Shown here: positions 57,633 through 64,000 of the stretch, in pieces | Layout: each line of letters starts with the position of its first letter | How positions within the stretch are numbered: position 1 is the first letter of the stretch | From: Caldilinea sp. CFX5 | GTDB taxonomy: Bacteria > Chloroflexota > Anaerolineae > Caldilineales > Caldilineaceae | Length of the DNA: 64,000 nucleotides | Assembly (NCBI GenBank): GCA_021405325.1 | Contig: QWII01000021.1 | Location: 62,001-126,000 of the forward strand | Reading direction: 5' to 3' | The notes under the pieces: generated by a model | Told to the model about the DNA's origin: nothing | What the model saw: the letters and a program-made list of their open reading frames with translations, nothing else | The model's database searches: none | Position numbers and translations under genes: made by a program

Positions 57633-59960
57633 TCATCTTTGCACAAAGGGCAGATATTGAAGAAAACCACGCTCGCCAATCAGCGTCACCGTGGCATTGG
57701 CGGTGGTGATCACCCGCTGGTTATCCGCTACGCTGACGGTTAACGTCACCGCTTGTGAATATGCTAACCCTGCCGCGCTCGTTACGACAAAATCCGCCGC
57801 ACCGGTCGCCCCAATCCCAAGATCACCGGCGACCAGACGGCATTCCGCTACTGGGTTGTTCGCATCACAAAGCCAGCCAGGGCTACTTTGCGCGCCTTGA
57901 AACATTGTATGGGCCGGCATGAACAACTGTAACGTCAACTGCGGGATCACCTGGTCGCTAGTATTTGTGTACAGAAATTGGTAGTGAATATTCTCACCAG
58001 CCATGACCGTGGGCGATGCAACATCAATGTCTATGCGCACGGGGGCGTTACCAATGATGACCGCTGTGCTGGTAGGTGTTGGTGTATTGTTTGGCAGGTC
58101 AGGCGGCGTTGCCGTCGGTAGGGCGGTCTGCGCTGGCGTCATTGTCAGGGTTGGCTCTACACTGGGCGGCGTGTCGGTCGCTATTGCGGTTGGCAGCGAC
58201 GTCAATGTTATGTTGGGCGTTGCGTTTGCGCTGGCTGTCGCTGTTTCCGTCACCGGCATGACAGGCGTATTGGTGGCGGCGGCTGTCACCGTGCCCGCGG
58301 GCGTTGCCGTTGCGGTCCCTGGCAAAGTGGGGGTAGCCGTTGCGGTTAATGATGGCGTCATGATTGCCCCAGGGGTGGCGGATGCAATCGGTGCTGGCGT
58401 TGGCGTCAGTGTTGACGCCAATGTCGGTGTTGTTGTCGGTGTTGTTGTCGGTGTTCGTGAAGGCGTGGGGGAGGCTGTAGGGGTGCTCGTTATCGGCGCG
58501 TTGGTTACTGTAAGCGTCAAGTTGGCGTAGTTATTGTTGCGGTTGCTCTCAAGACTGCTATTGGTTGCTGTTAACTCGGCAAAGAGCGTATAAGCGCCCG
58601 GCTGCATCGGTGTCCAAAAGAGTGTGGCCTGGCGCACTACCGTACATTCGGGCAAAACCTGGGGCTGGAGCGGGGCAGCGCCAAGTAATTGGCCGCCGGC
58701 GCGTGGATCACCCTGCCAAAAGCGCACGGTCACATCTTGCGCCGCCACGCTGCCCTGATTGGTAAAGGAGGCGGTTAAGGCCACCGGTCGGTTGATGGCC
58801 CCTTGTGGCGGGTCTGTGCTAAAGGCGCGCATCGTCAAATCGATCTGCTTGACCGTGATCGCTTTGACATAATTTTCAAAATCTAACCCCAGCGGCATGA
58901 TCTGGCGGCTTTCATAGTCAAAGAGATTGCCATTTAACCCCTGGTAGGTTTGCGGATCAAATTCATAATCGTTCAAACTGAACCAGGCAAATTCTTGCAC
59001 CAGACGGTTGCCGTCGGCCGGATACCCCGTTTGACTGTCGGTGGCATTGAGAAGAAAATCGAATGATCCCACCATATAATCGCGCACACGTGCGTGCGGG
59101 TAGCCATGATATTTCGAGAGGATAATGCCATATTCGGAAATGATCAGCGGGTAATTGCGGTACCCGCGATTGTTCATCCAGGTACGAAATGCACGCACTT
59201 GTTGTTTAAACAGATCAAGGTCGCCATGTGTATCCAGCGAAGGCGGGCAGGGGGCGCCTTCGTGAAGATACTCTTCCAATCCCGGCGGAAGACCGGCGCC
59301 CCACCCGCAATTTTCCGGCAGAATAAAGTTATGAATGTGCCAGCCATCCATCGGCAGCGGCGCGCCGTAGCGCTGTGCGTAGGCCGTCAGCACCTGGTCG
59401 AGATAGCGTAAGCGAATGGGCGTTGGTTGGACAATGCCGCCCACAAAAAGGCGGCTGCTGGGGTCGCGTGCTTTGATAAAGTGATAGATCTGATAGTAAA
59501 AATCAGCGTATTGCTGGGGCGTCAACTGATCCTGACCATAGCGATCCCCTTCGTTGACCACCAACCAAAGTTGGCCGGGATTATTGATAATCGACCGCTT
59601 CAGCATTGGGAAGAGTTTTTCGATCTCGGCAAGTGAAGTGCGTCTTGTCCCGCGCACCATTTGATGATGAAGAATGCCGGCGGGGTGTGCTGGCAGCATT
59701 TGCAGACGGTAATTATGATACCAGCCGGCGCCTAGCCGCGACGCGTCATAATCAGCAATGCTTACACCGCCGACGGTCGTCACATTCACACCAATCCGTA
59801 AATGGGGGGAGGGGTAGAGTGGGCAGCTTTGCGCAAAGAGGGTGGCTGAGGAGAGCCAAAGCAGCAGAATGGTGAAGAACAAGGTATGAATGACAAGGCG
59901 GCGGCGATGAGTGGCGACTAAGAGTGGTAGTTTGCGACGTAAAAGGAAATAATCGTTCAT
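57633..59960 (-). CDS. Secreted GH-A-like glycoside hydrolase with CARDB and DUF11-type domains
   Basis: About 775 residues. An N-terminal signal (HTLFFTILLLWLSSATLFAQ) precedes a TIM-barrel domain with both GH-A-type glutamates: acid/base in LWLVVNEGDRYG (about residue 137) and nucleophile in PLIISEYGIILS (about 276). Then come a CARDB-like beta domain (ALTASFTNQGSVAAQDVTVR), a Thr/Pro/Ala linker of about 130 residues, and a DUF11-like domain (GENIHYQFLYTNTSDQVIPQ). The C-terminus GFLQYLPFVQR matches the tails of two other secreted proteins here. The ATG at 59960 is one of several in-frame options. Substrate unknown; extracellular glycan is likely. Confidence 0.78.
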   Translation of the reverse strand: MNDYFLLRRKLPLLVATHRRRLVIHTLFFTILLLWLSSATLFAQSCPLYPSPHLRIGVNVTTVGGVSIADYDASRLGAGWYHNYRLQMLPAHPAGILHHQMVRGTRRTSLAEIEKLFPMLKRSIINNPGQLWLVVNEGDRYGQDQLTPQQYADFYYQIYHFIKARDPSSRLFVGGIVQPTPIRLRYLDQVLTAYAQRYGAPLPMDGWHIHNFILPENCGWGAGLPPGLEEYLHEGAPCPPSLDTHGDLDLFKQQVRAFRTWMNNRGYRNYPLIISEYGIILSKYHGYPHARVRDYMVGSFDFLLNATDSQTGYPADGNRLVQEFAWFSLNDYEFDPQTYQGLNGNLFDYESRQIMPLGLDFENYVKAITVKQIDLTMRAFSTDPPQGAINRPVALTASFTNQGSVAAQDVTVRFWQGDPRAGGQLLGAAPLQPQVLPECTVVRQATLFWTPMQPGAYTLFAELTATNSSLESNRNNNYANLTLTVTNAPITSTPTASPTPSRTPTTTPTTTPTLASTLTPTPAPIASATPGAIMTPSLTATATPTLPGTATATPAGTVTAAATNTPVMPVTETATASANATPNITLTSLPTAIATDTPPSVEPTLTMTPAQTALPTATPPDLPNNTPTPTSTAVIIGNAPVRIDIDVASPTVMAGENIHYQFLYTNTSDQVIPQLTLQLFMPAHTMFQGAQSSPGWLCDANNPVAECRLVAGDLGIGATGAADFVVTSAAGLAYSQAVTLTVSVADNQRVITTANATVTLIGERGFLQYLPFVQR

Positions 59961-60159
59961 AAGCGATTTCGGTAGAAAGAGGCCCATGGGTTCGTGTTCT
60001 AGCGCTGGACGGGGCCAGGTGGACGGCGAACCCATGGGCAATGGCGGATTGTTGATCGAGCGCAACATGGGGTGTACACATTAACGAACAGTATTAACGA
60101 ACAGTATTAACGAATGTCGCCGCCATGTTGCGCTCTACCCCATAGATTACGACTGAAAA

Positions 60160-62592
60160 CTACCGCTGCACGTAAGGCATGAAGAGCCGTCTTGTCGTTT
60201 GCAGCATTGGTGTTACCACAATCTCTTGCTGGTCATAAACAACCTGATCGACGCCTTCGGCGCTCACATTGAGGCGAATGGTCTGCGCGGTAAGCGGCAA
60301 GTCGCTGTCCAGGGTGACGACAAAGAGAACTTCGCCGCTGGCGCCGGGCGGAATGCCGGCAATAGTATAGATACACTGCGCGCCCGCCTCGCCATGATTG
60401 GCGCAAGTCCAGCCGGCCGAACTTAGCGCCTGGTTCCAGGTTGTGTATTCCGGCACCGTCAAGCGTAACACGATATTGTTAAGCGCCACCGCGCCATTGT
60501 TGTGATAGGCCAGACGATAGGTCAAGTTTTCACCAGGGGCCGGATTGAGCGGCGTCACCGAAACGTTGAGGGCAAAGCGGGGCGCCGGCGTGGCGGTCGG
60601 CGCCGGCGGCACGGTTGGCGCCCCCGTAACGGTTGGCGTAACGGTTGGCTGTGGAGTTGGGGTTGCAGTCGGCACAACGCCATTGTTCAGCTTCGCCGTG
60701 AAGTTGACCCAAATGGCGCTAACACCATCGACCGCACCGGTTTGCGCGGTCCCGGCCGCGGCCACAACCGGCGACAGTGATTGGATTTGGAAACAAGCGT
60801 AAGTCGCACCGGCAGGAATCACCAGGCTATTGGTGTAATTATCCCACTGTGGCCCGGATTTACCACCAAAGGGCGAATTCGCCGTGGCCGGCGGGCCATC
60901 CAAGACGACGCCACTGTTGTTGGCGATTAGTTCTGTGGGTTTCACGCCAGCGCCGGTCTTATACCAAAGCGCATTCCGGCCACCTTCGGCGCCGGCCACC
61001 CCCATCTGGAATTCAAGCGTGCGGGCCACGCCGGACGTGGGGAAATCAACACAGAGGGTTTGGCTGTTGGGGCCAAAGGCGCCGCCAAACCCTTGGTAGA
61101 AACTATCCAACCCATAGAAGAAGCTCACACGCGTATTTGTACAGCTTGGGCTATCGGAGATGATCACCAGGCCAACGCCATAGCCTTCATTACCGAACAT
61201 ACCGGTTGATTGCAAACCATTCACCCTAATATTCAGCAAGCCGCTCAACAGCCCGGCAAAGCGATTATTGCCGACCAAATTGGCCGATTGGTAGGTATAG
61301 TGGTAGCCATTGCCGGCGCCGGCGTAATCGACCTTGCCTTTACCGGCCAGCACAGTAATGGGGCTGCCGCCGTTAATGGCAATTTCAATCGCACCATCAC
61401 CCTGATTCAAGCCGTTATAGCGACCTGACCAATAGAGATAGGCATGGGCAGGCGTACCCGGCACATTCAGTTGGAAGCTGCCATCCCGATTATTCAACAA
61501 CCCCGCGCCACCGGTGGTGACGCAATTGTTACCAGCCAATGGGCTGCCTGGTTGCTCTTCCAAGACGCCATCTTGGCCGGTAACGACCGTGGATACCGGC
61601 GTATTCGTCGGTTGCGGTGTCTGGGTTGGCTGGCGCGTGGGCGTCTTGGTTGGGCGCGGCGTACTGGTGTCGTCCGGTGTATTGGTTGCGGTCGGCGTGT
61701 TGGTTGGCAGAACCGTCGGCACTGTTGGCACCGTTGGTATGGCATTGGGCAAGAAGAGCGCAAACTGTGTCAAATGTTTGATCGCAAATCGGACACTGTT
61801 GGTGGCCGGGTTACGCGACAAAACGGTAATGCCGTCTGTACGCCATTGTCCGGTTGCCTCATCAAGATATTGCAGCGTTAATTGTAATTCATCATCCGTG
61901 GGAGCCAGAATACTGTCGGGGTAGATGATCGCCAGAATGATACCGTCTCCCTGAAATTGGAGGTTATCCAGGGGAAGATTATTGCGGTAGGCATCGAATG
62001 CAAAGCTCGTGCCGGCAAATTTGAAGCCGACCGGATTGGCGCCGGGCGCCGGCAGATTGGTTAAGATAAAGGTGGTTGTGGCATCAACAACGCCGGCTGG
62101 GAAGGTAATCGAGATTCTCGCGCTACTGTCGGGTTCAACCCAGTCAATAGCGTCGGAGGTGGCCGGATTGATGACTTTGATCAGATCACCCGGCGGCAAC
62201 GTTGGTGTGGCGGTGGCCGTGTTGGTCGCTGTTGGTGTGGCGGTCGCCGGCTCGGTCGTCACTGTATTGGTCGCCGTTGGTGTGGCGGTCGCCGGCTCAG
62301 TCGTCGCTGTATTGGTCGCCGTTGGTGTGGCGGTCGGCACGGTCGGTACAGTCGGCACAGTCGGCACCGTCGGCACGGTCGGTACAGTCGGCACCGTCGG
62401 CACGGTCGGCACAGTGGGCACAGCAAGTAGACCGGCAGACTCGTTAGCGCGCCGATCTTGTTGCTGAATTTCACTACGGGCATTGACAACGGAAACGCTC
62501 AAGAGAACAATGATAGCAATCAATGCAAAACGGCTTACGAATCTTAAGTTTTCGGTTGTTTTGAGAGCAAACTGTTTTTGATTTGATGGCAT
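60160..62592 (-). CDS. Large secreted protein with VPT repeats and a DUF11-type domain
   Basis: About 810 residues starting MPSNQKQFALKTTENLRFVS, with signal FALIAIIVLLSVSVVNA. A run of nine VPT units is followed by ATPTATNT-type repeats of 15 residues. Two beta-rich parts follow. The first (ISITFPAGVVDATTTFILTN) is ZU5-like in look. The second (AHAYLYWSGRYNGLNQGDGA, FYGLDSFYQGFGGAFGPNSQ) is a DUF3344-like surface domain. A DUF11-like repeat (GENLTYRLAYHNNGAVALNN) comes next. The tail TRRLFMPYVQR matches its downstream neighbour. It should be a surface or secreted adhesin/structural protein. GGAAGGAAAG precedes the ATG at 62592. Confidence 0.78.
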   Translation of the reverse strand: MPSNQKQFALKTTENLRFVSRFALIAIIVLLSVSVVNARSEIQQQDRRANESAGLLAVPTVPTVPTVPTVPTVPTVPTVPTVPTVPTATPTATNTATTEPATATPTATNTVTTEPATATPTATNTATATPTLPPGDLIKVINPATSDAIDWVEPDSSARISITFPAGVVDATTTFILTNLPAPGANPVGFKFAGTSFAFDAYRNNLPLDNLQFQGDGIILAIIYPDSILAPTDDELQLTLQYLDEATGQWRTDGITVLSRNPATNSVRFAIKHLTQFALFLPNAIPTVPTVPTVLPTNTPTATNTPDDTSTPRPTKTPTRQPTQTPQPTNTPVSTVVTGQDGVLEEQPGSPLAGNNCVTTGGAGLLNNRDGSFQLNVPGTPAHAYLYWSGRYNGLNQGDGAIEIAINGGSPITVLAGKGKVDYAGAGNGYHYTYQSANLVGNNRFAGLLSGLLNIRVNGLQSTGMFGNEGYGVGLVIISDSPSCTNTRVSFFYGLDSFYQGFGGAFGPNSQTLCVDFPTSGVARTLEFQMGVAGAEGGRNALWYKTGAGVKPTELIANNSGVVLDGPPATANSPFGGKSGPQWDNYTNSLVIPAGATYACFQIQSLSPVVAAAGTAQTGAVDGVSAIWVNFTAKLNNGVVPTATPTPQPTVTPTVTGAPTVPPAPTATPAPRFALNVSVTPLNPAPGENLTYRLAYHNNGAVALNNIVLRLTVPEYTTWNQALSSAGWTCANHGEAGAQCIYTIAGIPPGASGEVLFVVTLDSDLPLTAQTIRLNVSAEGVDQVVYDQQEIVVTPMLQTTRRLFMPYVQR
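62213..62430. repeat. In-gene tandem repeats (45-base and 9-base units)
   Basis: Three imperfect 45-base units (62213-62335; TEPATATPTATNT in the protein) sit next to about nine units of GTCGGCACG-type 9-mers (about 62336-62425; VPT in the protein). They encode the low-complexity stalk of the secreted protein and are prone to length change. Confidence 0.85.
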
Positions 62593-63049
62593 GCGAATGC
62601 TTTCCTTCCCGGACTTTGGATGTGACAAAATGAAGTTTGACGACAGACAGGGCGCTTTGTGGCATTAGCAACATGACTGAATTGCAATGCCACAAAACAC
62701 CTATGAACTTACAACAAAGGTAAGGACAAAGAGGGTGCGAATGGGGCGATTATAGCACGACAATCATCATCATAAACTTACGATTTGTTAATTAAACATT
62801 ACATTTATGTAAACAAGACTAATATTTACCAATCTAGCGATGAGGAGTTGTTCATGTTGGTAGCAGAAGAGGTTGATAACGACTAGGAGCTATGGCGTGG
62901 ATTCCGTCACCGGACCTTTAGGGTTTCGGAAACCCTAAAGGTCCGGGCAAATGTGTCATATCTACCGGAGTGTGACAGTCAGTGGTGTAAACAGCCTCCT
63001 CCTTTGTCCGTCTGCAATCGCCTATACCGAAATCAAATGGAGAAGCGGC
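62593..63049. other. 457-base gap, no gene
   Basis: AT-rich upstream part of the secreted-protein gene, then a perfect hairpin at 62910-62946 (listed separately) and about 100 further bases before the end of the kinase gene (minus). No credible frame or RNA gene. Confidence 0.55.
62910..62946. terminator. Perfect 17-bp hairpin CCGGACCTTTAGGGTTT
   Basis: CCGGACCTTTAGGGTTT (62910-62926) is exactly inverted at 62930-62946 around CGG. The GGGTTT-CGG-AAACCC core has the same design as the CAGGTTT-x-AAACCTG core elsewhere. It probably ends the kinase transcript (minus). Confidence 0.75.
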
Positions 63050-64000
63050 TTATGGATGGTACATGCGAATAAGCGAACGGATGACTGGTTCCTGCGCTTC
63101 AATTGACTGTACCAGATGAAATTGAACGAGCGCACGCTCCAAATTGTGGGTTGGGTGTCTTCTCTTAAAGTAAACGTCGCCGGCCAGGTAGTCAGCAAAG
63201 AAACGAAGCCCCAATTCAAAGGTGATCAAACGGATGGCATCATAGAGATAGGCATAATCATACTTTGTAAAGAAATGGGCTGCTTCTTCTAGATAACCAG
63301 CCAAAATCACCTGACACAGCGCCGTGTCAAAGATAACCGTCTCCAGTGCGGTAGTTTCTTCGCCGGCTGGGTTACAGCAAGAGCGCAAACAATCGCCAAT
63401 ATCATAGTGAACCAGGCCGGGTTTTACCGTATCTAAATCAATAATGCTCACCGCCGCGCCCGATTCATCATCGATCAAAATGTTGTCAACCTTGGGATCG
63501 CCATGAATGGCCCGGAGCACCAACTCACCACGCGCGTAGGCTTCCTCTAAAGCGCCGGCCCAGGTACGCCGCTCTTTGACAAAAGCTATCCCCCATGCCA
63601 CCTGTGTTGCCGTTTCGCCTTTCATCCGTTGTTGGGCGACATCGCTTGACAATACTTGGTCATAGGCGGCGAGATACTGTGGGGTGATATGAAAGCCGGG
63701 TAAGGTGTCGTGTAATTGTAGCGGATTTAGATTACTCAGGAGACGATGAAAGCGACCAAGAGCAAGCCCAGCTTCGCGTGCATGAGCAGCATCGCGAATT
63801 TTAGGATAGGTTTTTGCTCGCTCGATCAAGCTGATGGCGCGCCAGAAGCCGCCATCAGAATCAAGGCAATAAGGTTGACCGCCGGCTGTCAGCAAAATGT
63901 GCGGCATCTCCCAACGCTTGCCGGCCCAACGCTGTTGACCGGCCATCTGCGCCGCCATATGTCCTAGAAAAGTCTGCATATTGAGCAAAATCAATTCAGG
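63050..64000 (-). CDS. NahK-like sugar kinase (aminoglycoside phosphotransferase fold), 5' end cut
   Basis: At least 316 residues, open to the window edge, so the N-terminus is missing. The kinase core is clear: Brenner's motif in LRAIHGDPKVDNILIDDE and the metal-binding DLDTVKPGLVHYDIGDCLRS. WRAISLIERAKTYPKIRD and RFHRLLSNLNPLQLHDTLPG match the N-acetylhexosamine 1-kinase (NahK) group rather than drug kinases. It should phosphorylate an amino sugar at C1 for salvage. The downstream region holds only a hairpin. Confidence 0.82.
   Translation of the reverse strand, partial: PELILLNMQTFLGHMAAQMAGQQRWAGKRWEMPHILLTAGGQPYCLDSDGGFWRAISLIERAKTYPKIRDAAHAREAGLALGRFHRLLSNLNPLQLHDTLPGFHITPQYLAAYDQVLSSDVAQQRMKGETATQVAWGIAFVKERRTWAGALEEAYARGELVLRAIHGDPKVDNILIDDESGAAVSIIDLDTVKPGLVHYDIGDCLRSCCNPAGEETTALETVIFDTALCQVILAGYLEEAAHFFTKYDYAYLYDAIRLITFELGLRFFADYLAGDVYFKRRHPTHNLERALVQFHLVQSIEAQEPVIRSLIRMYHP

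Noticed and set aside
62336..62425. A CRISPR array or telomere-like repeat in the VPT region
   Set aside because: Units are 9 bases, in frame, without spacers, and lie inside a secreted-protein gene.
1..64000. tRNA or rRNA genes
   Set aside because: No cloverleaf with a GGTTCGAATCC-type T-arm and no rRNA sequence was recognised by eye. A covariance-model search would be needed to exclude an atypical tRNA.

Overview
The window looks like a chromosomal segment from a Chloroflexota bacterium, most likely of the Anaerolineae/Caldilineae type. This is inferred from content, not from a database match. The pointers are GC-rich DNA with very frequent GCCGGC words, lipoproteins and secreted proteins with long Thr/Pro linkers, a BTAD/NB-ARC/TPR regulator, a baseplate-J-like membrane protein beside alaS, a C4 zinc-ribbon protein, and a plant/cyanobacterial-type sulfolipid gene pair. 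Gene spacing is loose. Many intergenic gaps are filled by perfect or near-perfect inverted repeats. There are about 50 credible protein genes. I saw no rRNA, tRNA or CRISPR array.

Layout. 1-1593: a TPR protein cut by the window edge. 1838-4038: an aldo/keto reductase, then an AT-richer pair (PD-(D/E)XK nuclease plus TOPRIM protein) that looks acquired. 4127-12629 (minus): GT4 glycosyltransferase, periplasmic-binding-like lipoprotein, mltG, ruvX, a baseplate-J-like membrane protein and alaS. 12920-20522 (minus): TPR protein, two DUF4331 proteins and a His-rich RcnA-like metal transporter. 21042-26475 (mostly minus): SnoaL-like protein (frameshifted), GNAT, dynamin-like GTPase, isochorismatase-like hydrolase, long-form HPF and ComF. 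26641-27539 (minus): a Flp-type pilin and a NarL-type regulator. 27874-34577: zinc-ribbon protein, PhnD-like binding protein, secreted nuclease, phosphoribosyltransferase, nth, lipoprotein and a cyanophycinase-like peptidase. 34709-42175: small membrane protein, short FtsK-like translocase, TetR regulator, the BTAD regulator and a degenerate OmpR-type regulator. 42654-46559: divergent sqdB/sqdX sulfolipid genes and an alpha/beta-hydrolase lipoprotein. 46732-48793: an oxidoreductase overlapping an ECF41-type sigma factor. 48958-52847: Nudix, serine hydrolase, and a caspase-like/alpha-beta-hydrolase fusion. 53026-57544: sugar epimerase/dehydrogenase genes, a decayed Rpn-type nuclease, a peroxiredoxin whose active site is an in-frame TGA (selenocysteine), and an SMP-30 lactonase. 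57633-64000 (minus): two large secreted repeat/DUF11-type proteins and a partial NahK-like kinase.

The strongest discoveries are (i) the peroxiredoxin with TGA at the peroxidatic cysteine, followed by a textbook-like stem-loop inside the coding region; (ii) two copies of an 87-91 bp mobile palindrome in opposite orientation, each flanked by its own 8-9 bp target duplication; (iii) many intergenic palindromes made from tandem 7-8 base units, often starting at or next to a stop codon; (iv) a compact nuclease plus TOPRIM gene pair; (v) a caspase-like domain fused to an alpha/beta hydrolase; and (vi) a DUF4331/metal-transporter/TPR cluster of unknown function.
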